Assembly (NCBI GenBank): GCA_002347025.1
Contig: DEAE01000016.1
Span: 1 to 64,000 of the forward strand
Origin: Acidobacteria bacterium UBA2990
GTDB taxonomy: Bacteria > Acidobacteriota > Vicinamibacteria > Vicinamibacterales > UBA8438
Direction: 5' to 3'
Length of the DNA: 64,000 nucleotides
In this document: positions 1 to 9,472 of the stretch, piece by piece
How positions within the stretch are numbered: position 1 is the stretch's first letter
Layout: each line of letters starts with the position of its first letter
Notes under the pieces: generated by a model
What the model was told of the DNA's origin: nothing
Database searches by the model: none
What the model saw: only the letters and a program-made list of their open reading frames with translations
Position numbers and translations under genes: made by a program

Positions 1-123
1 TGAGCTACGCCAGCCGGACAAAACGGAGAGTTTATCACGCATCACGAAAGCCCCGCAAGCAGCTGAATCCTTTCAGACAATTCAAAACAAGCCACTTCTG
101 GGGCTAGATCCGACTCAACGCCA

Positions 124-840
124 TCAAATCCTACGTTGGCGTAGTGCTTCAAAGAGAGAAATGCCAGCAGCGACTGAGACATTGAGGCTATTTATACGAC
201 CAAGCATCGGTATCGAAACGACTCGATCGCAACGTTCCCGAACCAACCGTCTTAGGCCTCGACCCTCACTACCTAACACTAATGCGGTTGGCAGGGTTAA
301 ATCGACGTCACTGTACAAATCGTCACCACCAGTTTCCAGCCCAACGACCCACACTCCTGACGCCTGGAGAAGCGTAATCGCGCGGGCAACGTTGACCACT
401 GACACGACTCGGACATGGGAAAATGCACCAGCTGATGCCCTGGCAACACGGCCGACTGGGGCAGACCGACGAGTCTGCCTGATGACACCGTCCACGGCTG
501 CGGCTTCTGCACTTCGCAGAATCGCCCCGAAATTTTGAGGGTCTTCAATCCCATCAAGCACCACCAGAAGGGCCGGGTCGCGCAGACCATCGATCAATTC
601 GCTCAAAGATAGACTCTTTGGTTCTTTAACCTCGGCTACCACACCCTGGTGATGAGCTCCTCCTGCCGCCCGGTCTAGGGATGGTCTAGGCACCTGGACC
701 ACAGACATCCCAAAACGTTTAGCAACATCACGAATCTCAGCGGTCTTTGCAGACGCATTCGCCACACGGATCGACACTACCCTGCCAGCTCGCAACGCCT
801 CCAGAACAGGATTGATACCGTAAACGATCATTTTGTGCAA
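124..840 (-). CDS. rlmB: 23S rRNA (guanosine-2'-O)-methyltransferase RlmB (TrmH/SPOUT family)
   Basis: Uses S-adenosylmethionine to 2'-O-methylate a guanosine in 23S rRNA. The 238-residue length fits RlmB. The protein starts with a substrate-binding domain (VYGINPVLEALRAGR) and ends with the SPOUT knot: NFGAILRSAEA (about residue 103), LGSEGRGL (about 190) and SLNVSVAAGISLFEALR near the C-terminus. All three TrmH-family motifs are intact. A second in-frame Met three codons later could be the real start. It lies downstream of ispDF with about 145 nt between them, so it may be the distal gene of the same minus-strand unit. The related TrmH tRNA methylase is the main alternative, but the N-terminal domain favours RlmB. 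Confidence 0.9.
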   Translation of the reverse strand: MHKMIVYGINPVLEALRAGRVVSIRVANASAKTAEIRDVAKRFGMSVVQVPRPSLDRAAGGAHHQGVVAEVKEPKSLSLSELIDGLRDPALLVVLDGIEDPQNFGAILRSAEAAAVDGVIRQTRRSAPVGRVARASAGAFSHVRVVSVVNVARAITLLQASGVWVVGLETGGDDLYSDVDLTLPTALVLGSEGRGLRRLVRERCDRVVSIPMLGRINSLNVSVAAGISLFEALRQRRI

Positions 841-985
841 CCTAACGACTCAACCCACCCAGCAAACAAAAACGAGAACTCCAAGAGCACCTAGGCCACA
901 CTCCATGCCTCCCCCACCAATGGGAAAACTAACGACAGCCACGCACATCCATAGAGGACACATTTCGGGTAGCCTTCTCACACGG

Positions 986-2143
986 TCACTCTGCCGCTTT
1001 CAACATTGCCACCGCATGGACCGTAATTGCCTCACCGCGCCCGACAGCATCAACCCCTTCATTGGTCTTGCCTTTCACACTCACAAATTCAAGACCCACT
1101 CCCACAGCCGACGCGACCGCTGAACGCATCTGCATTACGTAGGGGCCAATTCTCGGTTGCTCCGTGACAACAACGACATCCAGATTGGCAACCCAAAGCC
1201 CACGGCCACGAACGAGGTCTGCCACTTCCCGCAGCAAATCTATGCTCGACGCCCCTTTCCATCGTTCGTCATGATCGGGAAAATGTTGCCCTATGTCACC
1301 GGCCGCCGCCGCACCAAGTATCGCATCCGTCAATGCATGGCACACAGCATCGGCATCAGAGTGGCCAGCGAGACCGTAGTCATGGGAAATGACAACCCCT
1401 CCCAGTATTAGTGGTCTTCCCTTAGTCAACCTATGCAGGTCATAGCCAAAGCCTATCCGCCCGGTTGGCATCTTATCCTCCAGTAATCGCCTTGCAGCCT
1501 TCAGGTCCTCCTTCGTTGTGATTTTTATATTCCATTTATCCCCCTCGACAATTGCAACTCTATGCCCAGCCTGCTCAACAAGCACAGACTCATCAGTGGC
1601 AGTGAATCCGCCTCGGCCTAACCGAATAGCTTCAGCCAATACTTCCCGACGAAACGCCTGAGGGGTTTGCGCCTGCACCACTCTCTCTCGAGCCAACGTT
1701 CTAGTCACAAAATGTCCTTGTCCAACCGAACGCTGTTTTAGGGTATCGTGCGCTGCCACAGCAGCCGTAGCCGCTCCGTAGCAAGATGCCGCATCGATCG
1801 TTCGACTGATTAAAGCAGGTGTACAGAAAGGACGGGCAGCGTCATGCACTACGATGATTTCACTAGCCGAGGCAGCGTCGAAGCCTTTTGCCACCGAATC
1901 TTGCCTTCGCAGGCCTCCCTCTACAATCCGAACCGGCGTGCCATACTGAGTGACTACCAAACCTTCTTTGCCCCTCAGCCCTGACGGCAGCACCAAAATA
2001 ATCTCATCTACCACTCTGCACTTATCAAACACCGACACTGTGCGCTGAAGAATAGATATTCCGCCTACTAGCAACAATTGCTTAGGTTGGTCTCCACCAA
2101 CCCGACTGCCAGTTCCTCCAGCCGCAATTATGGCAGTCACCAT
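986..2143 (-). CDS. ispDF: Bifunctional IspD/IspF (MEP-pathway cytidylyltransferase and cyclodiphosphate synthase)
   Basis: A fusion of two isoprenoid-precursor enzymes. Residues 1 to about 225 are IspD, which makes CDP-methylerythritol from MEP and CTP. The nucleotide-binding start AAGGTGSRVGGDQPKQLL and the VHDAARPF motif are visible. Residues about 228-385 are IspF, which cyclises CDP-ME 2-phosphate to MEcPP. The metal-binding GYDLHRL and GHSDADAVCHALTDAILGA motifs and the HFPDHD stretch are present. Fused IspDF is known from several lineages. The partner kinase gene ispE lies about 8.7 kb away on the same strand. The start follows radA (stop at 2202) by about 58 nt, compatible with co-transcription. 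Confidence 0.95.
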   Translation of the reverse strand: MVTAIIAAGGTGSRVGGDQPKQLLLVGGISILQRTVSVFDKCRVVDEIILVLPSGLRGKEGLVVTQYGTPVRIVEGGLRRQDSVAKGFDAASASEIIVVHDAARPFCTPALISRTIDAASCYGAATAAVAAHDTLKQRSVGQGHFVTRTLARERVVQAQTPQAFRREVLAEAIRLGRGGFTATDESVLVEQAGHRVAIVEGDKWNIKITTKEDLKAARRLLEDKMPTGRIGFGYDLHRLTKGRPLILGGVVISHDYGLAGHSDADAVCHALTDAILGAAAAGDIGQHFPDHDERWKGASSIDLLREVADLVRGRGLWVANLDVVVVTEQPRIGPYVMQMRSAVASAVGVGLEFVSVKGKTNEGVDAVGRGEAITVHAVAMLKAAE

Positions 2144-2201
2144 CAGCTAGATTCCTTCGGAGATACTGCATGACAACGTCCCAATAGCATGCTCGTCAGC
2201 T

Positions 2202-3566
2202 TCATGAAAACAATTCTTCCAGGGCTTGTTTAACGGTCTCGACTCCTGAGATTTGGCAACCCGGCACAACTTTTCCCGAGCTTTGATTTTTCGCCGGCAT
2301 GACACAACGCGTAAACCCCATTTGGTCCGCCTCGCGCAACCGAAGACTCGGCTGGCTTATACCTCTGACTTCACCCGCAAGTCCAACCTCACCGAACACT
2401 GCAACACCTGCTTGGACGGGCTGATTCCTCAGGCTAGATGCAACAGCCGCAACAATCGCGAGGTCAACGGCAGGCTCGTGTACTGGAATTCCTCCTGGAA
2501 TATTAATGAACACATCCTCGCCAGCTAGTTGCAGTCCAGCTCGCTTCTCGAGAACTGTCAGAAGAAGCGACAGCCGCTGTCGGTCAACACCGCTCGTGAC
2601 TCTTTGCGAGTTACCGTAGCTACCGCTACCAACCAAGGCCTGGACTTCAACCAAAATCGGGCGAGACCCTTCTATTGAGCATAGGACTACCGACCCTGGT
2701 ACATCTGCATTCCGCTCAGAGAGAAACTGCTGCGAAGGGTTCCGTACCGTCTCAAGCCCGGTGGAAGTCATACGAAATATACCAATCTCACTAACCGTCC
2801 CAAATCTATTCTTAACCGCCCTCACCACGCGGTGGGTATGATGCCGGTCACCTTCAAAATAGAGTACGGTATCAACCACATGCTCCAGCACCTTCGGGCC
2901 AGCCAAGCTACCATCCTTAGTGACATGCCCCACGATTAATACTGGAATATTCCGCCCCTTTGCCACAAACAGCAACTGATTCGCCGCATCACGAACCTGA
3001 GCAACCGTCCCCGGAGCCGAGTCCAATTTAAGCGAAAACAACGTCTGTATCGAATCAACGATCACCAAGTCCGGTGACAGACGATCTACTTCTTCAAGCA
3101 ATCGCTCCAGACAAGTTTCAGCCAACAAGTAGAGACCAGACGCAGAAACCCCGAGGCGATCTCCCCTTGCTCGCACCTGCTGTGGCGACTCTTCCCCGGA
3201 GCAGTAGAGTACAGACCGCCCTCTGCCTGAAACCTCTGCAGCAACCTGTAGGAGGAGCGTCGATTTACCAACACCAGGCTCCCCACCAAGTAAAACCAGG
3301 GATCCTGGCACAACACCACCTCCCAAAACTCGGTCAATTTCGCTGATCCCCGTCGTCAACCTGTCTGCATCAAAAGAATCTATATCGGCATAAGGCCGAG
3401 CCCTCTCGCCAGTAAGCGCTGGACGTGACACCTGGCTTGCTCCCAATGCCGACAAGGGTTCCTCAATCAGCGAATTCCACTCCCCACAATCCGCACAGCG
3501 CCCGAGCCATTTGCGAGCCTGCGCCCCACAGGCTTGACACACGAAAACAGTTCTTGGTGACTGCAT
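2202..3566 (-). CDS. radA: DNA repair protein RadA
   Basis: RadA/Sms is a RecA-like ATPase that promotes branch migration in recombinational repair. In order: an N-terminal four-cysteine zinc finger (CQACG...CADCG), a Walker A (GGEPGVGKSTLL, about residue 95), the RadA-specific KNRFGT motif, and a C-terminal Lon-protease-like domain. The open frame extends upstream to 3611, but that would overlap alr by 41 nt. The ATG at 3566 places the zinc finger at the usual distance (MQSPRTVFVCQACG) and sits 4 nt after the alr stop, so I prefer it. Length from there is 454 residues, normal for RadA. Tight spacing with alr suggests one operon. Confidence 0.94.
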   Translation of the reverse strand: MQSPRTVFVCQACGAQARKWLGRCADCGEWNSLIEEPLSALGASQVSRPALTGERARPYADIDSFDADRLTTGISEIDRVLGGGVVPGSLVLLGGEPGVGKSTLLLQVAAEVSGRGRSVLYCSGEESPQQVRARGDRLGVSASGLYLLAETCLERLLEEVDRLSPDLVIVDSIQTLFSLKLDSAPGTVAQVRDAANQLLFVAKGRNIPVLIVGHVTKDGSLAGPKVLEHVVDTVLYFEGDRHHTHRVVRAVKNRFGTVSEIGIFRMTSTGLETVRNPSQQFLSERNADVPGSVVLCSIEGSRPILVEVQALVGSGSYGNSQRVTSGVDRQRLSLLLTVLEKRAGLQLAGEDVFINIPGGIPVHEPAVDLAIVAAVASSLRNQPVQAGVAVFGEVGLAGEVRGISQPSLRLREADQMGFTRCVMPAKNQSSGKVVPGCQISGVETVKQALEELFS

Positions 3567-3570
3567 AACC

Positions 3571-4728
3571 TTACCCACCATCGGCACCAACTCGACCCAT
3601 TCCCTGCCCATATCTCCGAATTATGCGACTACCTGTCCGGCAGAAAATTTCATACGGCACAGTGCCAATTGCTGCTGCCACATCCTCTACACCGATACGA
3701 TTTCCGCCCTGCGCACCAACCAACACAACTTCGTCTCCCGGGATGACTCCAAGGCCAGTAACATCAATTGTCATTGAGTCCATCGACACGGCACCAACAA
3801 TTGGTGCCAGGCGGCCACGAACTAGTACCGAGCCTCTCCCAGCTAGCCTGACGTCCAACCCGTCAGCGTAGCCTGCTGGAACGACCGCCACCGTCGTCGG
3901 CCGAGTGACGGGGAAATGGGCTCCATAACCTGCAGTCTCACCCGGTCGCATACCTTTGACAGCCACTACTCTGCTACGAAGCGTCAGAGCAGGAACCAGC
4001 GAGAGACTGCGTGGACAACCGGATGGGATTAAACCGTAGAGCAGCAACCCAGGCCGGACACCGTCATACCAAGTGGATTGATCTCGCAACAAAGCTGCAC
4101 TGTTAGCAGCATGTCTCAACCCAGGACGAATCCCAAATTCTTCCAAGCGACCAAGAGCCTCACTGAATCGGCTACGCTGGAGGTCAAACAAAGGATGTTC
4201 TCGGTCATCGGCAGTTGCAAAATGGGTATAGGCTGCAGCAATCTTGAGACCAGGTCCCAAAACCACCTCAGGGATGGTTTGCCAGAGATTGTCAAATCGG
4301 AAACCGAGCCTGTTCATCCCGGTATCGATCTTCAGATGACAAGCGACGCAGGTGCCTCTTCGGGTGGCTGCATCTCTGAGTGCACGCGCCGCACCAGGCG
4401 ACGACACTGTTGGGGTAAGACAATGAGTAAATATACCGTCGAGGTCACTCACGCTCAGCGCCCCGAATACAAGAATCGGCACCGTCACCCCTTCACGGCG
4501 CAACTCAATTCCCTCCTCGATGTCGGCGCAAGCCAGCATTTTGGCACCAGCCGCCTCCAAGACGCGAGCCACTGCGACTGCGCCGTGCCCATAGCCATTC
4601 GCCTTCACCACTGATATCACTAAGGGGTCAACGCCGCCTCTGGAGATATAGGAAGACACAGCTCTATAGTTAGCCTGAATCGCACCAAGGTCGACGTACG
4701 CGAAGGTCTGTCTAGCTACTGTAGACAT
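3571..4728 (-). CDS. alr: Alanine racemase
   Basis: PLP enzyme that makes D-alanine for peptidoglycan. The PLP lysine is in VVKANGYGHGAVA (Lys42), and the second catalytic tyrosine is in the AGYGAHFPV segment (about residue 265), which belongs to the C-terminal beta domain. The substrate-site stretch DGVRPGLLLYGL is also present. At 385 residues it is full length. It lies between dnaB and radA on the same strand. A 229-nt gap upstream, containing AT-rich sequence, is a plausible place for its promoter. Confidence 0.95.
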   Translation of the reverse strand: MSTVARQTFAYVDLGAIQANYRAVSSYISRGGVDPLVISVVKANGYGHGAVAVARVLEAAGAKMLACADIEEGIELRREGVTVPILVFGALSVSDLDGIFTHCLTPTVSSPGAARALRDAATRRGTCVACHLKIDTGMNRLGFRFDNLWQTIPEVVLGPGLKIAAAYTHFATADDREHPLFDLQRSRFSEALGRLEEFGIRPGLRHAANSAALLRDQSTWYDGVRPGLLLYGLIPSGCPRSLSLVPALTLRSRVVAVKGMRPGETAGYGAHFPVTRPTTVAVVPAGYADGLDVRLAGRGSVLVRGRLAPIVGAVSMDSMTIDVTGLGVIPGDEVVLVGAQGGNRIGVEDVAAAIGTVPYEIFCRTGSRIIRRYGQGMGRVGADGG

Positions 4729-4957
4729 AGCTGGCCATTCAATCTCCGAAAAAATTATTTAGATTTTTGGAAATGAACCAACCACTAGAGTCTGAAGTTT
4801 GTGGTGTCATGGCGTATCGGACCAGTCCAACAACCCAGCCAAACCATGACAACCCCCAAGCAACCAAGGTATTGAAAACCCTCCAGGTCTGCCTCGTCCA
4901 AACGTCGCTTTAGGCTTAGGCTGAGCTTTCTTGCTCCCAAAAACTCTGCTAGCCAGT

Positions 4958-6307
4958 TCACTCGTAGTCTGATGTTAGATTGGCGAATTTTGTACACTGC
5001 TTCAAGAAAGCTAGCTTGACCACTCCAGTCGGTCCGTTGCGTTGCTTGCCAATGATAATCTCGGCGAGGTTCTCATTTTCTGGACTGGGGTCATACTGCT
5101 CCTCTCGATAGATGAACATAACAAGGTCGGCATCCTGTTCCAGAGCTCCAGATTCTCGCAAATCCGACAACTGCGGACGGCGATCCGAACGGTTTTCAGG
5201 CGCACGACTCAACTGAGAAAGAGCAATCACCGGAACCTCAAGCTCCTTGGCAAGACCCTTCAGCGATCTCGAGATGGACGCGAGTTCCTGTGTCCGATTG
5301 TCGAAGCGCCCACGACCTTGCATCAACTGAAGATAGTCAACGACGATCAAATCCAAGCCATGTTCGGACTTCAATCTACGTGCTTTTGCTCGCATCTCAA
5401 GCACCCCGATAGAAGCGCTATCATCAATAAACACCTTAGCCTCAGACAACCGGCTCATAGCTGCCGATAATTCACCATAATCGCGCTCACCAAGAAACCC
5501 ACCTCGGAACCTATGCGAATCTATTCCAGCTTCAGTCGTCAACATCCGCATAAACAGTTGGTCTTTGGACATCTCCAAACTAAAGATACCTACAGTCGCA
5601 TTGATCTTTGTGCCAATATGTTGAGCAATATTTAATGCAAATGCCGTTTTACCCATAGAAGGTCGTGCAGCCAAGATAACTAAATCTGAAGCCTGAAACC
5701 CTGAGGTTAATTTATCGAGATTAACGAAGCCACTAGGAACACCTGTGACCAAATCCTTGTGCGACTGCACTTCCTCAATTTTTTTGAAACTGTCCTGAAC
5801 CAAGTCACGCAAGGGGACAAAGCCCGCGTGGATATTTTGGTCAGCGATCGAGAAAATTGCCCGCTCAGCTTCGTCGAGAACAGAAGCAGACTCGTCCTGT
5901 GCCCTATACGCTGTGTCAAGGATACGATTCGCCGAAGAGATTAAATTTCTTAGAGTCGACTTCTCTTTAATAATCTGTGCGTAGTGCTCGACATGTGTCG
6001 AACGAGGCACCCCATCCACCAGACTCGCTATGTAGGCTGCCCCTCCGACCCTTTCTAGATCGTTCGACCGCCCAAGCTCGTCTTTCAGGGTGACCAAATC
6101 GATCGCTTCGCCACGTTCGTTCAGGTCAACCATCTTGTCAAACACCCGACGATGAGCATCTCGAAAGAAATCGTCAGCGTCGATCAGTTCAGCAGCTTGG
6201 TTGAAATTGTCGTTCTGGATGAGTATGGCACCAAGTACACAGCGCTCAGCCTCAAGGTTCTGCGGGAGAGACCTTTCAGAAATTGCAGGAGAGACAGACT
6301 CGGCCAT
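4958..6307 (-). CDS. dnaB: Replicative DNA helicase DnaB
   Basis: Hexameric replication-fork helicase. The N-terminal domain begins LPQNLEAERCVLGAIL. The C-terminal RecA-like domain has the Walker A RPSMGKTAFA, the Walker B region LIVVDYLQLM and the downstream SQLSRAPE and SDLRESGALEQDADLV segments. The protein ends with the usual GPTGVVKLAFL. No intein or insertion is seen. The frame opens upstream at a TTG (6331); I prefer the ATG at 6307 (449 residues) because it gives a normal-length leader before the LPQNLEAE motif. Neither start has a convincing ribosome-binding site. The gene follows rplI on the same strand. Confidence 0.95.
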   Translation of the reverse strand: MAESVSPAISERSLPQNLEAERCVLGAILIQNDNFNQAAELIDADDFFRDAHRRVFDKMVDLNERGEAIDLVTLKDELGRSNDLERVGGAAYIASLVDGVPRSTHVEHYAQIIKEKSTLRNLISSANRILDTAYRAQDESASVLDEAERAIFSIADQNIHAGFVPLRDLVQDSFKKIEEVQSHKDLVTGVPSGFVNLDKLTSGFQASDLVILAARPSMGKTAFALNIAQHIGTKINATVGIFSLEMSKDQLFMRMLTTEAGIDSHRFRGGFLGERDYGELSAAMSRLSEAKVFIDDSASIGVLEMRAKARRLKSEHGLDLIVVDYLQLMQGRGRFDNRTQELASISRSLKGLAKELEVPVIALSQLSRAPENRSDRRPQLSDLRESGALEQDADLVMFIYREEQYDPSPENENLAEIIIGKQRNGPTGVVKLAFLKQCTKFANLTSDYE

Positions 6308-6483
6308 AGCGCTTGGAAGCCACCCCCTCAAGATTGACGAGGATAAATTGACATGACCTTGCGCCGAACGGTCGGTCAGCCTTCAAAACCACTCCTCTAA
6401 GCACTTCAGCAACCCTAGAGTGCCCTTCAAGCAAACTGGCTCAACGCTAGAGAGCGCTGGTGCCGGCCCCAGGCGAGCTTCAG

Positions 6484-6999
6484 TCATTCAGTTGTGGACT
6501 CTGGCTCTCGAACAGTCTCGTTTTGGACCCCGATGTCATCTTCCTCGGAACCTTCTTTAACAATTCGAACGACCACCTTCGCCGTCACTTCCCGATGCAC
6601 CTTAACGGACACCACATGCTCACCAAGTTGTTTCAGTGGCTCACGAAGGGCAATTTTTCGGCGGTCGACCTCGAATGATTGCTCAGCCAAGCAGTCTGCA
6701 ATATCCGAATTTGTGACCGAGCCATATAAAGTCTCTGTCTCACCGACACGACGGGCTATCACACAAACCGTTTTGCTCAAGCTCTCGGCATATGATTCAG
6801 CTGATTCCCGCTCCGCAGCATCACGGGCATCCGCTATCACTCTCTCACGAGCAACTCGAAGCCGGTTAGCTTCAGTGACTGGCAAAGCCAATTGACGCGG
6901 CAGTAAATAATTTCGCGCGTAGCCATTAGCAACCTTCACAATATCTCCGCGACGACCAAGATATTCAACCGGTTCACGAAGAATAACCTGCACTGCCAT
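6484..6999 (-). CDS. rplI: 50S ribosomal protein bL9
   Basis: Large-subunit protein whose N-domain binds 23S rRNA. The N-terminal signature is intact: VILREPVEYLGRRGDIVKVANGYARNYLLP. A long helix (residues about 45-75) joins it to the C-terminal domain. At 171 residues it is slightly longer than the usual 148 or so; the extra residues are an acidic tail. It is part of the rpsF-rpsR-rplI-dnaB series, with about 150 nt separating it from rpsR. Confidence 0.95.
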   Translation of the reverse strand: MAVQVILREPVEYLGRRGDIVKVANGYARNYLLPRQLALPVTEANRLRVARERVIADARDAAERESAESYAESLSKTVCVIARRVGETETLYGSVTNSDIADCLAEQSFEVDRRKIALREPLKQLGEHVVSVKVHREVTAKVVVRIVKEGSEEDDIGVQNETVREPESTTE

Positions 7000-7149
7000 C
7001 TGTTTCGCTCCGATCAGTAGCTACCCGGGGCCATGTCTCATTTCAAGGACAGCTGGCTCTTGACAGCCAGAAAGCCCAGCCAATTAATCAACTAATTCAA
7101 GTTCTCAGAAATCCATCACCGACAAGGACAGGTAATACCCCCACAAAGA

Positions 7150-7419
7150 CTAATCAGTCACATACGGAATTAGTGCCAGTTGTCTAGCTCTCTTAATTGC
7201 GGTTTGTAGCTTGCGCTGGTGGGCGGCACAAGTACCAGATAGACGTCTCGGCTGTATCTTGCCCCGTTCTGGAATACTGCCTATTAGCATTCGAACGTCC
7301 TTGTAATCTATATACGGAATCTTGTCGACGCAAAAGCGACAAACCCTCTTACGGCGAAACATGCCCCGACGAGGTCGGTCAGACTTGGTGTTGGGCCCGC
7401 TTGAGCGCTCACCCCTCAT
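7150..7419 (-). CDS. rpsR: 30S ribosomal protein bS18
   Basis: Small-subunit protein that pairs with bS6 on 16S rRNA. The core reads RRKRVCRFCVDKIPYIDYKDV, followed by the basic GKIQPRRLSGTCAAHQRKLQ segment typical of bS18. Cysteines in CRFC and GTC suggest the zinc-binding form. The 89-residue protein starts with an ATG that overlaps the rpsF stop by 4 nt, indicating translational coupling of the bS6-bS18 pair. Confidence 0.95.
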   Translation of the reverse strand: MRGERSSGPNTKSDRPRRGMFRRKRVCRFCVDKIPYIDYKDVRMLIGSIPERGKIQPRRLSGTCAAHQRKLQTAIKRARQLALIPYVTD

Positions 7420-7937
7420 TCTTGCACCTCCGGTTTTTCATCTACCGTGACAGCGTCTGCAGGACCCTCTCTAGTTGGGGAAGCTGGTTTTGACTCACCT
7501 GTTGAGGGCTCTCCTGCGGACTCACTGCTTTCGATCGATGCACTTGGCGAGTCATTATTATTCATCTCTGTCGTTGACTCAGATTCAGAAATCTCACTAG
7601 CCAACTTCCGCTTCTCAGATTCAACTCGAGCCTTACGTAGGTCCTCGTCGACCCGAACCGTAAGGTAGCGGAGAACAAGATCTCGAACCCTCAGCCGCCG
7701 ACCAAGCTCACTTATTATTGTTCCAGGCCCATTAATGTGCTGAACAACGTATATCCCTTCAGTGAAGGGTCCGATAGGATACGCTAGCTTCCGGCTACCC
7801 CAAAGATCGGTGCTCTCGACACTCCCGCCCAGTGCTTCGAGGTGCTCCTTAATCTCGCCTTGGACCTCTTGCAGGTCAGCGTCTGTGGCCGTCGGAGCCA
7901 CTATATAGACGAGTTCGTATTGTCTTTCGTTTGCCAT
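7416..7937 (-). CDS. rpsF: 30S ribosomal protein bS6 with acidic C-terminal extension
   Basis: Binds bS18 and 16S rRNA in the platform of the small subunit. Residues 1 to about 100 form the normal bS6 fold, starting YELVYIVAPTATDADLQ and containing LWGSRKLAYPI. From about residue 110 to 173 there is a long low-complexity tail rich in Ser, Glu, Thr and Pro, much longer than in most bS6 proteins. A good ribosome-binding site (AGAAGGAG) precedes the ATG. The gene overlaps rpsR by 4 nt. Confidence 0.94.
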   Translation of the reverse strand: MANERQYELVYIVAPTATDADLQEVQGEIKEHLEALGGSVESTDLWGSRKLAYPIGPFTEGIYVVQHINGPGTIISELGRRLRVRDLVLRYLTVRVDEDLRKARVESEKRKLASEISESESTTEMNNNDSPSASIESSESAGEPSTGESKPASPTREGPADAVTVDEKPEVQE

Positions 7938-8074
7938 ATTGCTCCTTCTGGTCTAACGGCCACAGCCGGTGGCAAGGAGTTGAGTGGAAATTTCGATTCC
8001 TCGCGCTTCGAACGAGCCTACCTAACTAGGACACCTCAGGTCAAGATACCCGTGCCAGAACTGCCCACAGCCTT

Positions 8075-8668
8075 TCAAGACTCTGGCTCCTCGGTCTCCC
8101 ATTGATTAAATACATTCATCACTTCATCAATACCAGAATCCACAAACAGAACGGCCGCATCGGCAGCTCGTCCAACCGCCTCGTCAATCACTGGCCGCTC
8201 GGACTCAGTAAACCGCGATAGCACCCGGCCGGCTAAACCACGTTTCGGATCACCACGTCCCACGCCGATCCGCATACGCGAAAAACCCTCTGTCGCCAGC
8301 TCATCGATGACCGAACGAAGCCCATTGTGTCCACCAGCGGACCCTTTACGTCTGGCCCGGATGCGCCCAAGATCCAAGTTCACATCTTCCGTGATCACCA
8401 GCAAATCCACCAACCGGATTCGGTAATATCGCTGAAGTGCTCCTACTGCGATTCCGCTCCGGTTCATATACGTCAGTGGTTTCACAAGAACGACGCTTTC
8501 ACGTTCGCCGGAAACACTTGGGAAACTTGCAACCCCTGCATCGGCAGGACCTGATCGAAACACCAGGTCCAACCGCCGAGCAACTTCATCAACGACCTCA
8601 AACCCAACGTTGTGACGGGTGCCACAATAATTGGCACCAGGGTTGCCCAAACCAACAATAAGCTTCAC
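8075..8668 (-). CDS. pth: Peptidyl-tRNA hydrolase
   Basis: Releases tRNA from peptidyl-tRNA that drops off ribosomes. The start KLIVGLGNPGANYCGTRHNVG carries the catalytic His of the RHNVG motif. The LVVKPLTYMNRSG-like segment (here VLVKPLTYMNRSG) and the KGSAGGHNGLRS motif are intact. Length 197 residues is typical. It lies directly downstream of rplY on the same strand (93-nt gap), the usual rplY-pth pairing. Confidence 0.95.
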   Translation of the reverse strand: MKLIVGLGNPGANYCGTRHNVGFEVVDEVARRLDLVFRSGPADAGVASFPSVSGERESVVLVKPLTYMNRSGIAVGALQRYYRIRLVDLLVITEDVNLDLGRIRARRKGSAGGHNGLRSVIDELATEGFSRMRIGVGRGDPKRGLAGRVLSRFTESERPVIDEAVGRAADAAVLFVDSGIDEVMNVFNQWETEEPES

Positions 8669-8761
8669 GGTTCAGTTAACAAGAATTAGGAACGCGCTAT
8701 CAATCTTGCCTAAATAAAGTAAATACGATCAACAAATTCACGGGTACGGACTTACCTTGTG

Positions 8762-9436
8762 CTACGAGTCTGACTTCTCGTCTCCATCCTCTATCTTCGG
8801 TTCAGACTCGGCATCTGCCTCAGCAGTATCCGCTTCCTCACCCTCAACTGACGGCTCCTCTTCCAACCTAGGCGCTATGACATGGACAATCAGCGTGTCC
8901 TGGTCGGTCACCGGTGCCCATGGCACCCCCTCAAGGAGTTCCCGCAAACGAATCCCATCACCAATCATGAGAGCCGAGATTTCAACAGAAATGCGCTCAG
9001 GAATTTCCGATGGCAAGCAGGTTATAGCGACATCACGTTGAACAAAGTCGACCACCCCCCCTTGCACCTTGACCCCCTCGGGTTCGCCGGTGAGTTCAAC
9101 AGGCACGGTGACCGTAATGGCTTTGTCCATTGCCACTCGATAAAAATCAACGTGAAGAAGGTCGTGGCTAATCGGATCAATCTGATAGTCTTTGATCAAA
9201 ACTTGGTCGGCCTTCCCACCATCAAGAACCAAGCCAATGAGAGTATTAACACCACTGTCTGAGCGCAGCACATCAAGCAAAGCTTCTGGCATAACACTGA
9301 CGGATAATGCTTCTCCGCCTGATGAATCACCACCTTGCCCATACACCACTCCGGGCACACGCCCTCCCCGGCGAAGCCGGCGACTAACATTCTTCCCACG
9401 TTCAGATCGTTCTTCTACATTCAGCGTAATTGCCAT
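8762..9436 (-). CDS. rplY: 50S ribosomal protein bL25 (Ctc/TL5 type)
   Basis: 5S rRNA-binding protein. The N-terminal part has the R.LRRGGRVPGVVYG motif typical of bL25. A second beta domain follows (about residues 95-185), making this the long Ctc/TL5 form. At 224 residues it also has a very acidic tail, rich in Glu, Asp and Ala, in the last 35 residues. It lies between prs (36 nt away) and pth, a conserved neighbourhood. Confidence 0.94.
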   Translation of the reverse strand: MAITLNVEERSERGKNVSRRLRRGGRVPGVVYGQGGDSSGGEALSVSVMPEALLDVLRSDSGVNTLIGLVLDGGKADQVLIKDYQIDPISHDLLHVDFYRVAMDKAITVTVPVELTGEPEGVKVQGGVVDFVQRDVAITCLPSEIPERISVEISALMIGDGIRLRELLEGVPWAPVTDQDTLIVHVIAPRLEEEPSVEGEEADTAEADAESEPKIEDGDEKSDS

Positions 9437-9472
9437 AACTAGACCTAACTAATGCGAATCAAAAAAGTCCGC

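Noticed and set aside
1..42. A possible minus-strand gene start (ATG at 42, 14 open codons to the window edge)
   Set aside because: Only 14 codons are visible, with a weak ribosome-binding site and no recognisable motif.
4785..4997. A 70-aa minus-strand frame between dnaB and alr
   Set aside because: It overlaps the intact dnaB C-terminus by 40 nt, has no family features, and the composition looks non-coding.
7040..7080. Inverted repeat CTGGCT/AGCCAG between rpsR and rplI as a terminator
   Set aside because: A 6-bp stem without a following T run; too weak to call.
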